From Candidatus Eremiobacteraceae bacterium (GTDB lineage: Bacteria; Vulcanimicrobiota; Vulcanimicrobiia; Eremiobacterales; Eremiobacteraceae): a stretch of 64,000 nt of DNA. The notes under the pieces were generated by a model. It was not told where the DNA came from and did no database searches. It saw only the letters and a list, made by a program, of their open reading frames with translations. Position 1 is the first letter of the stretch; the number at the start of each line of letters is the position of its first letter. The translations under genes were made by a program, and so were the position numbers. This document shows positions 35,875 through 45,467 of the stretch, one piece after another. Location of the stretch: positions 28,782-92,781 of the forward strand of contig DATGJI010000049.1 in assembly GCA_035295225.1 (NCBI GenBank), given 5' to 3'.

Positions 35875-37131
35875 CTATGCGGCTGCACGAATCGAAAGCT
35901 CGCGCCAAAGCATGGTCAGCGCGGCGACGACGGCACGGCGCTGGATGGCTTCGCGCGCCCCGGGCCAATCGAGCCGCCTGACGGTTACCGCGCCCCCTGG
36001 CATCGCCAGGCCGACGTAGACGAGCCCGACCGGTTTTTCCGCAGTGCCGCCGCCGGGGCCGGCGACGCCCGTCGTCGACATGGCGACGTCCGCGCCCAGG
36101 GATGACTGCGCACCCAATGCCATCGCGGCTGCCACCGCTTCGCTGACGGCGCCGTGGCGTTCGAGCAGATCCGGCGCGACGCCGAGCAGCGAGGTCTTCG
36201 CTTGATCGGCGTACGCGATGCAGCCGCCGCGGAAGTACTCCGACGCGCCGGGCACGGCGACGAACGCCGCGCTCAGCTGGCCTCCCGTGCACGATTCGCC
36301 GACGGCAAGCGACAGAGCGTGACTTCGCAGCTGATCGCCGATGACGCCGGCGAGCGAATCGTCCCCGGTGCCGTACACGCAATCGCCCAAACGCCGGCGC
36401 ACGATCGCCTCGAGTTCATCGATCATCGCCGCTGCACGTGCCCGCGTTTCAGCCTTCGCCGTCAACTTGACGTCGACGAGACCGGGATGCGCCAGCATTG
36501 CGATGCTGGGATTCTTCTGTGCCCGGAACAGATCTGCGATGCGCGCATCCAGATCGGACTCTCCGACACCGGCCGTTCGAAGTACGCGCGTGACAAGGGC
36601 GGCGCCCGGCTCGAATCGGCGTTCGATCCATGGGATAGCACAGTCGCGAAGCATCGGCAGCAGTTCGCGCGGTGGTCCCGGCAAAGCCAACACCGCGCGC
36701 CCGTCACGCTCGACCACGAAGCCGGGTGCGGAGCCGTGCGGGTTGGGAAATATCTCTGCGCCGAGCGGAAAATGCGCTTGCTGACGGTTGTTCTCGGCCA
36801 TCGGCCGGCCCACACGCGCGAAGAGCGCTTCGAGGTGGCGCATGCTCGCCTCATCCGCCAAGAGCGGGACCCCGACGGCAGCCGCGATAGCCCCTCGCGT
36901 CATGTCATCGACGGTGGGCCCGAGTCCTCCCGCGCATACGATCACGTCTGCGCGAGCGAGGCCTTCGCGCACTGCTGTCGCGATACGATCTTCGTTGTCG
37001 CCGACGGATGTCTCGCGATACACGTCCACGCCGATCTCGAAGAGCGACTTCGCGATTTCCGCGGTGTTGGTGTCGACGAGTTGACCGAGCAGCATCTCGG
37101 TGCCGATGGTGATGATCTCAGCGCGCGCCAT
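35875..37131 (-). CDS. cinA: CinA: MoCF-domain/nicotinamide-nucleotide amidase protein
   Basis: A two-domain CinA of 418 residues. The N-terminal molybdopterin-binding-like (COG1058) domain has MARAEIITIGTEMLLGQLVD and VCAGGLGPTVDDMTRGAIAA. The C-terminal PncC-type amidase domain has SLAVGESCTGGQLSAAFVAV with the catalytic Ser, GGCIAYADQAKTSLLGV and TTGVAGPGGGTAEKPVGLVY. It is expected to deamidate NMN and/or hydrolyse ADP-ribose, recycling pyridine nucleotides. The ATG at 37131 is the family start; the frame is open upstream without homology. It lies 34 bp after the APC permease gene. Confidence 0.95.
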   Translation of the reverse strand: MARAEIITIGTEMLLGQLVDTNTAEIAKSLFEIGVDVYRETSVGDNEDRIATAVREGLARADVIVCAGGLGPTVDDMTRGAIAAAVGVPLLADEASMRHLEALFARVGRPMAENNRQQAHFPLGAEIFPNPHGSAPGFVVERDGRAVLALPGPPRELLPMLRDCAIPWIERRFEPGAALVTRVLRTAGVGESDLDARIADLFRAQKNPSIAMLAHPGLVDVKLTAKAETRARAAAMIDELEAIVRRRLGDCVYGTGDDSLAGVIGDQLRSHALSLAVGESCTGGQLSAAFVAVPGASEYFRGGCIAYADQAKTSLLGVAPDLLERHGAVSEAVAAAMALGAQSSLGADVAMSTTGVAGPGGGTAEKPVGLVYVGLAMPGGAVTVRRLDWPGAREAIQRRAVVAALTMLWRELSIRAAA

Positions 37132-37165
37132 GGACCGCTTGTTTGACGCCGATCGCGCCGCTGAC

Positions 37166-38593
37166 CTACGCGCCCTCGCCTTGCACGAGAAGATCGGCTT
37201 CGATCTCTTTGATGACCGTCGGCTTGGCGACGGCAAGATACGCGAATCGACCTCCGCCGACGGCCAGAAGGCCTAAGAAGACATACGGAAGGATGTTGTA
37301 CGGTGCCGGCGGCACAGGGAAGAGACTGCCGAGGATCGGCACGAGAACCGCGACGACCGCGGCCAATGCGATAACCGCCGCCGATACCGTGAGTTCGCCG
37401 CGCTTGCGGAGGTAGAGCGGCGCCGCCACCGCGACGAGCAGATACGCGAACAGCACGGCGAGCGTGCCGATCGTGCCGAGATAGCCGAAGATGTCCAAGA
37501 GCGCGGTGTGACGAGCGAAGAGCACGAGCGGCACGATCAGAACGACGAGAGACGAAAGGTTCACGGCGACATGCGGCGTCGAATGGCTTGCGTGCACATC
37601 ACCGGCCGACGCATGGAACAGGCCGTGCCGGGCCATCGCGAAGAGCACGCGCGATCCGGAATTGATGCACGCGAGCGCGCACGCGAAGAAACTCGTCGCT
37701 GCGCCGGCGGCAATCACGATGCCGAACGCCGGTATTCCGGCGAGTTGAGAGAGGACGCTCAGCGGCGCATTGGCCTGGTCGAGCGTCGTGGATTGACCGT
37801 GAAACGCGAGCACGAGCGTGTATGAGGTCACGACGAACAGCACGCCGACGGCGATGACCGTACCGATGACGGCGCGCGGAATCGTCCGCAAAGGATCTTT
37901 CGCTTCGTGGCCGAGCGCAGTCGCGCTCTCGAACCCGACATAACTGAAGATCGCGAGCACGAGTCCTTGGCGGAAACTCGCAGCCGAAACGCCTTTGAGC
38001 GCCAACTGCGCCGGGTCGATGGCGTGGTGGGTCTTGAGGAAGTATGCGGCCACGAGGATGAGGATCAATGCGATCGACGCGAACTCGAGCGCGAGCATGA
38101 GTTGCGCCGACAGCTTGATGTCGCGATACGCTATGAACCACGCGCCGATACCGCCGGCGACGATTGCCGCGAACGTCAAACCTTGATCGAATTGTCCGAT
38201 GCCGGCCGCTTGCGCGAGCACGGTGATGTAGTTGGCCAGCGCCGCAAGCACGGATCCGCCGATGACGAGATACGCGATGACGAGCGACCAGCCGGTGATC
38301 ACGCCCCACGTCGGGCCAAGCCCCTGCGCGACGAACGTGTAGAGCGAACCTGGTGAGGCCGATCGGCGCGCGAACTGGTTGATGCAGAGCGTGACGAGGA
38401 TGAGCGCGAGCGTCGAAAAGACATACGCGAGCCACGTGCCGTTGCCCGTGATGGCGAAGACGACTGGTACGACGAGCGCCGGCGTGGCGGTCGGCGAGAT
38501 GTTTGCGACAGACTGCGCGGTGACTTCCCAGACCGACAGGCAGTTGCGCCGTAAACCTGAGTGCGCGACGCCCCGGATCGCTTCGGTTGCCAT
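37166..38593 (-). CDS. APC-superfamily amino acid/amine permease
   Basis: A 12-helix permease of about 475 residues starting MATEAIRGVAHSGLRRNCLS. Core motifs: WEVTAQSVANISPTATPALV (helix 1), RRSASPGSLYTFVAQGLGPT (helix 3 start), IFSYVGFESATALGHEAKDP (helix 6), and FAMARHGLFHASAGDVHASH followed by STPHVAV. The loop and helix 6 style resembles amino-acid and polyamine carriers. The ATG is 1 bp after the amine oxidase stop, so the two are co-translated and the permease may import the oxidase substrate or product. Confidence 0.92.
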   Translation of the reverse strand: MATEAIRGVAHSGLRRNCLSVWEVTAQSVANISPTATPALVVPVVFAITGNGTWLAYVFSTLALILVTLCINQFARRSASPGSLYTFVAQGLGPTWGVITGWSLVIAYLVIGGSVLAALANYITVLAQAAGIGQFDQGLTFAAIVAGGIGAWFIAYRDIKLSAQLMLALEFASIALILILVAAYFLKTHHAIDPAQLALKGVSAASFRQGLVLAIFSYVGFESATALGHEAKDPLRTIPRAVIGTVIAVGVLFVVTSYTLVLAFHGQSTTLDQANAPLSVLSQLAGIPAFGIVIAAGAATSFFACALACINSGSRVLFAMARHGLFHASAGDVHASHSTPHVAVNLSSLVVLIVPLVLFARHTALLDIFGYLGTIGTLAVLFAYLLVAVAAPLYLRKRGELTVSAAVIALAAVVAVLVPILGSLFPVPPAPYNILPYVFLGLLAVGGGRFAYLAVAKPTVIKEIEADLLVQGEGA

Positions 38594-38594
38594 G

Positions 38595-40193
38595 TCAGAT
38601 GTTACGGGCTTTGCGTAGCCCGAGGATCTCGTCGGCGGCCGCTTCACCGGTCGCGACGGCGCCGTTCATAAAACCCTGGAAGTTCACCGCCGTGTGCTCG
38701 CCGCAGAAGTGAACGTTGGATTGACGCGCGCGTTCGTAACCTGCGAATCCGGTGCACTGGCCGACGGCCCAGTATGAATACGATCCTTTGTGCCAGCGAT
38801 CGCCCGTCCAGTAGTCCAGAAATGCTTTGCCGTTCCAGGCTTTCGTGATGCCGGGATAGAGCGGCTCGAGGCCCGCCAGTTGTTTGCGCGCTGTTTCCGC
38901 CGATGCGGGCGCGAACGATACCGGTCCATGGGAAGCGCCTACGACTCCGCCTGAGTAGAATTCGAGAATGCCGCTATCGCCCGCTTGCCCGCGGCTTGAA
39001 TCAAGCGTCTGCTGATAGCCTGTGTCCGCATAGGTGAACCCGTTGTATCCCGTGTGCAGCCACGGACGGCTTGTGAACTGCATATAGATCTTCGTGTTCG
39101 TGCCGAGCGGCAGTTCGCGGATCGCGCGCATCTTCAACGCGTCGAAGCCGGCGCGCGAGAGATCCACGCGGCGCAACGTCGTGAACGGGAGTGCCAAAAT
39201 CACGTGGTCCGCGGCGACGTCGACGCTCTGCATCTGCGACTCAAACGTGCAGACGTAGGAGCCGTCGGAACGCCGACGCAGCGCGACGAGTGCGCTGTTG
39301 GTGTGCACGGTGCCATCCGGCAGCGCGCTCGCGAGCCGCGCCGCGATCTGATCGTTTCCGCCCTTGACGCAATATCTCTCGTCGGTGCCGACGAGATAGA
39401 AGCCGCCTCTTGGATTGTAGGACGGCATGTAGCCGAGCATCCCGATGAGCTCCAGCGATGACTGCTTGTCGGCTTCGCCGCCGTTCTCGGTCGTGGCATC
39501 GATGTCGAGCAGCCAGCCGATCTTCGAAGACGTGCCGCCGGGGATGTTCCTCTCTATCCACTCTCGGGCGGACATCTGGTCGAGCGCCTTTCCGGCGGGC
39601 GTGTACTTATTGTAGACGCATGGATAACCGGCGTCGGCAGCCGCTTTGATCTTGGGATAGACGTGCGCGTAATCTGCGAGCATCTCGCGATATGTGTAGC
39701 GCTCGCCGCGGACGAAATAGAGTTCTTGGGTCCCCGCCGTTTGAGCTGCGCGAACGTCGACGAGGTCCAATCCAAGTTCTTTGGCGAGCGCGCGGATCGA
39801 TGCGTGTTCGCTCGAGATGAATTCGCCGCCGTTCTCCGCGATCTGACCATCGTCGAAGTAGTCGCGCAGCGTCCACGTTCGACCGCCAACACCGCTGTTG
39901 GCTTCGTAAATGGCTGCTTTGACGCCGGCTTGATGCAGGCGATATGCGCACGTCAGCCCGCCAAGACCGGCGCCGACGATGACGACGCGCGGTGCGCTTC
40001 CTGCGAACGCGGGCGTCGGCCGGAGCGCCGCTGCCGCGAGAGCGGCGCCGGCGCCGGCGAGAAAGGTGCGCCGGTCAGACAGCGCTTGCTCTTGCAACGC
40101 GTCGACTTCGTCGACCGGCAGTCCGGTCGCCGCCGAACCGAGATAGGCCGCATGCGCGCGCCGCAGCCCGTCGGTCAATCCCGAACGCGCCAT
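38595..40193 (-). CDS. flavin-containing amine oxidase, Tat-exported
   Basis: A twin-arginine signal is visible at residues 50-75 (SDRRTFLAGAGAALAAAALR, then PTPAFA). The mature protein is an FAD amine oxidase: VVIVGAGLGGLTCAYRLHQA, YEANSGVGGRTWTLRDYF, GGEFISSEHASIRALAKELG and, near the C-terminus, NVHFCGEHTAVNFQGFMNGA (FAD-binding end). It would oxidise amines or L-amino acids outside the cytoplasmic membrane, releasing aldehyde or keto acid, ammonia and H2O2. The ATG overlaps the TonB receptor stop (TAATG). Position in an amine-catabolism locus suggests mono- or polyamines; L-amino acid oxidase activity is the main alternative. Confidence 0.92.
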   Translation of the reverse strand: MARSGLTDGLRRAHAAYLGSAATGLPVDEVDALQEQALSDRRTFLAGAGAALAAAALRPTPAFAGSAPRVVIVGAGLGGLTCAYRLHQAGVKAAIYEANSGVGGRTWTLRDYFDDGQIAENGGEFISSEHASIRALAKELGLDLVDVRAAQTAGTQELYFVRGERYTYREMLADYAHVYPKIKAAADAGYPCVYNKYTPAGKALDQMSAREWIERNIPGGTSSKIGWLLDIDATTENGGEADKQSSLELIGMLGYMPSYNPRGGFYLVGTDERYCVKGGNDQIAARLASALPDGTVHTNSALVALRRRSDGSYVCTFESQMQSVDVAADHVILALPFTTLRRVDLSRAGFDALKMRAIRELPLGTNTKIYMQFTSRPWLHTGYNGFTYADTGYQQTLDSSRGQAGDSGILEFYSGGVVGASHGPVSFAPASAETARKQLAGLEPLYPGITKAWNGKAFLDYWTGDRWHKGSYSYWAVGQCTGFAGYERARQSNVHFCGEHTAVNFQGFMNGAVATGEAAADEILGLRKARNI

Positions 40194-43100
40194 TAGAGTT
40201 TGAAGTTCGTCTCGAGCGTCGCCTGAAGCGGGATCTTCTGGCCTTCCGCACCGACTTGCTGATTGTAGTACCAATTGCCGTAGGGGTAGCGCAACTGAAT
40301 CGGCGGGTTCGCGACGAAATTGCCCGCGGGTGCGAGCAGATTCGATGCGAGCTGGGCGTAGATGCACGTATTGCCCGCATCCCACGGCTCGCCGCGCTGG
40401 AAGCACTGATCCACGAGGTTGGCAAACGTCAAGGTGGTCTTGATACGAGGCGTCACGTCGTACGAAAGCGCGAGATTGGCGGTCAGACGCGACGGCTCAC
40501 GAAACGCCCCCATGTTATCGAAAACGCCCGTGTATTTATCGGGGATGAAGATGAAGTTCGAACACGTCGTCGTGTCCGCAGTCGTGCCGCTGACGACGCC
40601 GGTGCAGGACGTGGGATCATATCCGGGCCAGACGAGCGGCGATCCGTACCACGTGCCGGAGCTGAAAGTGAACGTGGGACTGATGTTGAACTTCGCGTGT
40701 TTATAACCGAGGACGAACGAGGCCGTGAACGGCACGTCGTACCCGATCGCTCCGTTGAACGGCGACGGGATCAGGTCATACGGCGTGTATTCGCCGTTGC
40801 GATCGAACAGCGGCTGGGGCTTGTCGTTGAAGTAGGGGTTGGAAACCGTCACGCCGTTATTCACGTAGGTGGCCGAACCGCCGCCCGCGGATGTAAACGC
40901 GTTGTACGCAGCGATGTAATTGTTGAGGAGATCGATGACGTTCTTGCCGTTTGGGAACGGCCCGTACTTGACGACCGTGTGCGTCCATGTCGCCGAAACG
41001 TCGAATGCAAAGCCGTCGCGGTCGAAATTGCCTTTGTTGAGAGCGACCTCCACGCCTGTCGATCGCGCGAGGCCGGTGTTGATGCCGGCGTCGACGCCTT
41101 GCGCGTTGAGTGCGATGTTCTGCAGCTGATTCTGAGTGTCGCGCAAGAACGGAGTGATCTTGTAGGCGATGTCGGTGCCGCGGAGATGCTGCTCGAGCGA
41201 CAGATCGAAGTTGTTCGACGTGTCGGGATAGACAGGATGCACGGGCGTATTGTAGCCGAACCCGACAAACTGACCGATGAAGCCCGGCAGGTTCTGCTGG
41301 AACGTGTTGTACTCCTGATACGATGTGGACGGCGGTCGCGCATATCTCCCGTAAGAGCCGCGGATAACCGTATCCGGCGAGAGCGAGTACGAGAACGCCA
41401 CGCGCGGCTGCGGAACCGTGAAATTCTCCGTGCCGCCCGCGAAATTCGCAAGCTGCGACGGGGTTGTTCCCGCCGGGCACGGTGACTCTGCACCGGTGTT
41501 CGGATCAAACGACCGTTGAACGGCGCCCACGCCTGGATCCGTGCAATACTCGTTGTTGAACGCCTTGAACCAGAACGCTCTTGCTGGATAGCCCGACGAA
41601 AGATCCTGAAGCCGGAACTTGTAGTTCTCAAGCCGGATGCCGAGCGTCAGGCTCAGCTTGTCATTCGGGCGGTAGTTGTCGGTGAGCGAGAAGCCGGTCG
41701 TGTAGGGGGTGACGTTATCCACCTGCGCGGCCTGGCCGTTCTCTGTGACGATCCATTGAGCTCCGGCGAGCGCAGCCGGCGAACCGGCCGGCGGACTTCC
41801 CGGACTCAAGCCTTGTGCTTGTCCGCCGACTATCCCCGTGATGTTGCCAAAAGTGGGATTTCCCGCTCCATCCGTCGCGTTGAAGCAGCTCGTGCGCACG
41901 CCTGTGACGTAGCTATAGCAGTTGCCTGCGCCATCGATGAGATTCGACTGCGCGTTCCAGAAGTAGTTGAAACTGTAGAACTGCGCGCTATAGGTCTGCA
42001 GCTTCGCTGTGAGATACGAGGCCGTGAAGTTGAGCAGGTGCTTGTCGCTGAGCTGGTTCGAATAGACGAGGTTCGCACCATACGTGTGATCGAGCACTTC
42101 GTAATCGGGAAGCTGTCCGCCGTACGTCTGTTGTGCGCTTACGGGTCCGGTTATGAACCAGTTGGCATACTGCGAGTAACCGAAGAGCCGCAGGAAACTT
42201 TTTGCGTTGATGTTGCGCTGGTACTGCAGCTTCGTCAGCCCGACGCCATTATCCGAGCCCTCGCGCATCTCGGGTGGGATGATATCGCCGACTTGATGTG
42301 TGACGTTGGGGAACAGCACGACCGATCCCTTAGTCGGATCCGGCGGCGCGAAGACTTGGCCGTTGTATGCAAAGCCGTCGAAGAACGGCACGTTGCCGCC
42401 AAACGTCGCTTGCGGAAAACCGTTGACGAACCATTGAAGGTCATCGGGCGAGCCGTAGAACTTCTGCAAGATATCGCCGTTCATGTAGAGCAGCTGCACG
42501 TCGTCCTTGTTCGAATCGTATCGATGGCCAAGGCGGTAGTGGAAGTTCAACAACGTCTCATGATCATCGGTGTGACCGATCGCGTTGTTGTATCCAGGAG
42601 CGAATATCGGCGTGCCCGAGCCGTCGAAAACGCAGGGCGCGATGTTGCAATAGCCGCCGGAAGATTGTCCGTTGTGCGACGGGATGTATAGTGGATAGAA
42701 GAAAAGCGGATTGCTCACGCCGTTGTTTTCCGAACCGTAACGATAGTCTTGACTGATGATGGCCGTCGCGATGTAGTAACTGATATTGCGGTCCGGGGTC
42801 GCGCCGCTGTACTCGAACAGCGCCTTGTTGTAAAGCGCGGGAGCGCCGACGCCCGCGGTGAAATTCGCATAGCCCGGATACGTACCGCTTTTTATGACCT
42901 GGTTGACGTACCCGGCTAGTCCGGACGCGTCGGCGGACGCGGGTGTGCCGCCCGTATAGACCTGGACTTCCTGATTGCCGAGGCTCGTGAGCGTCGCAAC
43001 GGGCGACGAGTCGGATTGCCGGACCACGGGTATGCCGTCCACTTCGTACGCGACCTGATCGTAGTCGCCGCCGCGGATGAAGACGCTCTGGTTCCAACCT

Positions 43101-43627
43101 TGCTGACCCTGCGGATATACGACGCCCGCAGCGCTCGCGATCGAACTATACGCCTGATTGAGGCCGCCGGATCCGGCGAGCGAAGCCGACGCGCGTTGCG
43201 CAGCCGCGTTGACGGAGTAGACGTCGCTTGTCGTGCCCGGTCTCACCAGCGACGCCGTGCCTCGCGTCGAGACGGTCGCCAGGGTCCGCACGGATAGTCG
43301 CAGGCTTATGGTGACGCTGCGGACCTGGTCGGAGATCACCGTGACGCCGGGGACGCTCGCGACGTCGTAGTTCGCCTTCGTGGCCGTCACGGTGTACGTA
43401 TCCGGTGAAAGCGAAAGGAAACTGAAGAACCCGCCCGCATCGCTGACGCCTGTCTCCGATTGCGACGGCGAGGAGACCGCGATCTTCGCGTCCGCCACCG
43501 GCGCGCCCGTGCCTGAATCCACGACCCTGCCGCGCAAAGTGCCCGTTGTGCCCGCCGCGGCAGGCAGCCCCGACGAGGCGCACACCACGCACGCGAGTAG
43601 CGCTATGACCAATCGGCGAAGCAACAC
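40193..43627 (-). CDS. TonB-dependent outer-membrane receptor with carboxypeptidase-regulatory-like N-domain
   Basis: A 1144-residue outer-membrane protein. The GTG at 43627 follows GAGGGAGAG at ideal distance and yields a signal peptide (VLLRRLVIALLACVVCASSG, then LPAAA). An about 80-residue CarboxypepD_reg-like domain follows (GTLRGRVVDSGTGAPVADAK), then a plug domain (NQSVFIRGGDYDQVAYEVDG) and a long beta-barrel rich in Tyr, Asn and Gly. Such receptors import scarce or large substrates with TonB energy. It is first of a set with amine oxidase and APC permease and diverges from nothing, lying just downstream of pucR. A GATAAT element at 43666-43661 could be its -10. Confidence 0.92.
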   Translation of the reverse strand: MLLRRLVIALLACVVCASSGLPAAAGTTGTLRGRVVDSGTGAPVADAKIAVSSPSQSETGVSDAGGFFSFLSLSPDTYTVTATKANYDVASVPGVTVISDQVRSVTISLRLSVRTLATVSTRGTASLVRPGTTSDVYSVNAAAQRASASLAGSGGLNQAYSSIASAAGVVYPQGQQGWNQSVFIRGGDYDQVAYEVDGIPVVRQSDSSPVATLTSLGNQEVQVYTGGTPASADASGLAGYVNQVIKSGTYPGYANFTAGVGAPALYNKALFEYSGATPDRNISYYIATAIISQDYRYGSENNGVSNPLFFYPLYIPSHNGQSSGGYCNIAPCVFDGSGTPIFAPGYNNAIGHTDDHETLLNFHYRLGHRYDSNKDDVQLLYMNGDILQKFYGSPDDLQWFVNGFPQATFGGNVPFFDGFAYNGQVFAPPDPTKGSVVLFPNVTHQVGDIIPPEMREGSDNGVGLTKLQYQRNINAKSFLRLFGYSQYANWFITGPVSAQQTYGGQLPDYEVLDHTYGANLVYSNQLSDKHLLNFTASYLTAKLQTYSAQFYSFNYFWNAQSNLIDGAGNCYSYVTGVRTSCFNATDGAGNPTFGNITGIVGGQAQGLSPGSPPAGSPAALAGAQWIVTENGQAAQVDNVTPYTTGFSLTDNYRPNDKLSLTLGIRLENYKFRLQDLSSGYPARAFWFKAFNNEYCTDPGVGAVQRSFDPNTGAESPCPAGTTPSQLANFAGGTENFTVPQPRVAFSYSLSPDTVIRGSYGRYARPPSTSYQEYNTFQQNLPGFIGQFVGFGYNTPVHPVYPDTSNNFDLSLEQHLRGTDIAYKITPFLRDTQNQLQNIALNAQGVDAGINTGLARSTGVEVALNKGNFDRDGFAFDVSATWTHTVVKYGPFPNGKNVIDLLNNYIAAYNAFTSAGGGSATYVNNGVTVSNPYFNDKPQPLFDRNGEYTPYDLIPSPFNGAIGYDVPFTASFVLGYKHAKFNISPTFTFSSGTWYGSPLVWPGYDPTSCTGVVSGTTADTTTCSNFIFIPDKYTGVFDNMGAFREPSRLTANLALSYDVTPRIKTTLTFANLVDQCFQRGEPWDAGNTCIYAQLASNLLAPAGNFVANPPIQLRYPYGNWYYNQQVGAEGQKIPLQATLETNFKL

Positions 43628-43725
43628 AAAACTCTCCCTCAGGCGTAGCGTTAAGGTGAGATTATCGCATGGAGTGTACGCGGAATTCATGCCCGCGCCT
43701 ATGTATCCTTTGAACAAATTTGGCG

Positions 43726-45324
43726 TCAGGTATTATGAAGAAAGTCTAATATTCGCCCCGCGAGCTGGAGTCGAAAGCGTACGTCCGGATCGTCGAGGCG
43801 GATGGCCAAGACCTCCATCGCCCGGTTCAGCCGGTAGCGCAGTGTATTCGGATGGACGCCGAGCCGCTGCGCAGTCTCGCGAAAATTAAATCCGGTACGC
43901 GCATACGTGAGGAGCACCGCTTTCATCGCGTCGCCGCCCTTACGCGATTGAAGCGCTCCGAAGAGATCGTCGATGAACGCCTCCCGGGCGCCGCTGTCTC
44001 CCATGAGAACGCGCGGTACGAGCGCATCATCGAATCGCTTGATCATGACGCCGTCGCGGTAACCCAAGAGCGACTGTGCTTCCTTATAACTCCGCCGCAC
44101 GCCGCGCGTGCCGGCGTGAGCACGACCCACGAGCAGCGAGATCGCCGGATCGCCGAGTGCTCGCCAGACGGCCGAGATATCGGTGCCTTCCGGAACGAGA
44201 AACGCGACGAAATTGAGATTCGCGGTCAGGAGCGGCCGGTGTCGTCCGGTCTGCAGGCGATGACGGAGGACGCTCGCGACTCGCTCGCGCCGCAAGAAGC
44301 CTTCGCGCGTCAACGGCAGCGGTTCTGGGATGACGGCGATGGCCACGCGGTGCGATCCGTCCGGATCGAATCCCAGCAGACGCGCGCGCTCGACCGCCTG
44401 CGCGTCGTCTTCTTCTCCTTCCAGCAGTGAGAGAAACGAGGCGTAGCCGAGGCGCGATTCCATCGTGGCAAGCTCGCGTTGATGGGCGACGTGCAGCGCC
44501 GCCACGAGGGCCGCGTGTTCGGCTGCGCGGTTGTCGAGTTCGGAGAGCTTTGTCTCGCCTTCCATTATCCAGACGAGTCCGATGAGTTCGTCGCCCAAAC
44601 GAATCGGACAGACGACCCGCGCGCTCAAGCCCATCTCGGGCCGCGCTTCGATCCGAATGGGCCCGTTGCTCGCTCGTATGTTCTCGAGCAGGCCATCGCG
44701 CTCGAGCGATTCCTGGACCGTGGCAGGCGATTGCGCGTGTTCCAGCGTCTCACGCCTGACCGCGTCGGCCTGCATCGCGTGCTCATGAAACGCGAGCAGT
44801 TTGCCTGCCGGATCTTCAAACGTCACGGATCGATCTATGAGACCGCCGAGCGCTCGCGCGAGATCGCTAAGATTCGTTCCGCTCGCCGCGGCGCGCGTCA
44901 GTTCTCGATGGATCGCTTCGGATTGCTCGAGCAAGACGTACTGTTCGGCGATGATGGCGCGGTGAAGCTCTTCCGTTATCTGAGCGAACGGTATGTCGAA
45001 GGGAATCTCGACCAGCGGCAATCCTTGTTTATCCGCTTCATCTCTCGCCGCAGAACCGAACTCTTCGACATAGCGCGGAACCGCAAGTCCGATCGCAGCC
45101 AAACCGTGTGCCGACAGCGCGCGGATCTGCGAGCGCTGATCCTGCGGCCTTGCCGGCCATGCAAACCCAGTCGTCAGCAAGAACTGGCCTGGCCGGACCC
45201 ACGGGGCTGGATCGGGCATGTCGATGACGTGCGCCCAGCGGACGTCGCGCTCAAGTCCCTTGGCCCCGGCCACCAGCTTAGCGCCTCGCAGCGACTCGAA
45301 TCCCAACGCCTCACGAACGGTCAC
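43726..45324 (-). CDS. PucR-family transcriptional regulator
   Basis: The N-terminal PucR domain (VTVREALGFESLRGAKLVAG, VRWAHVIDMPDPAPWVRPGQ) is followed by a GAF-like middle part. The C-terminal PucR helix-turn-helix comes last (VLLTYARTGFNFRETAQRLG, then VHPNTLRYRLNRAMEVL). PucR proteins usually sense nitrogen compounds such as purines, amines or GABA and activate divergent catabolic genes. The GTG at 45324 has AAGGAG five bases upstream and matches the family start; the frame also opens at 45348. The gene diverges from gabT, so control of the flanking amine genes is likely. About 532 residues. Confidence 0.93.
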   Translation of the reverse strand: MTVREALGFESLRGAKLVAGAKGLERDVRWAHVIDMPDPAPWVRPGQFLLTTGFAWPARPQDQRSQIRALSAHGLAAIGLAVPRYVEEFGSAARDEADKQGLPLVEIPFDIPFAQITEELHRAIIAEQYVLLEQSEAIHRELTRAAASGTNLSDLARALGGLIDRSVTFEDPAGKLLAFHEHAMQADAVRRETLEHAQSPATVQESLERDGLLENIRASNGPIRIEARPEMGLSARVVCPIRLGDELIGLVWIMEGETKLSELDNRAAEHAALVAALHVAHQRELATMESRLGYASFLSLLEGEEDDAQAVERARLLGFDPDGSHRVAIAVIPEPLPLTREGFLRRERVASVLRHRLQTGRHRPLLTANLNFVAFLVPEGTDISAVWRALGDPAISLLVGRAHAGTRGVRRSYKEAQSLLGYRDGVMIKRFDDALVPRVLMGDSGAREAFIDDLFGALQSRKGGDAMKAVLLTYARTGFNFRETAQRLGVHPNTLRYRLNRAMEVLAIRLDDPDVRFRLQLAGRILDFLHNT

Positions 45325-45401
45325 GGGCGCTCCTTGGCGTGCAAGCACGAAGAATTGACTGAATTTTGTGCGCCGGCTACGTGGTGTTTCCCTGCCCGGA
45401 T

Positions 45402-45414
45402 ACTATAAGATAGT
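45402..45414. promoter_or_regulatory. candidate operator in the pucR-gabT divergent gap
   Basis: A perfect inverted repeat ACTAT-AAG-ATAGT in the gap between the divergent pucR and gabT starts. It overlaps possible -10 elements on both strands (TATAAG plus, TATAGT minus), a good place for a regulator to act on both promoters. Confidence 0.4.
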
Positions 45415-45467
45415 GTTGGCGGGACGGCTTTCCACCCTCCGTGGCTTCGACACGAAAGGATGAGCGT

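Noticed and set aside
39992..41485. 497-codon plus-strand frame opposite the TonB receptor and amine oxidase
   Set aside because: Low-complexity Arg/Val/Asp composition typical of antisense shadows; both minus-strand genes are well supported.
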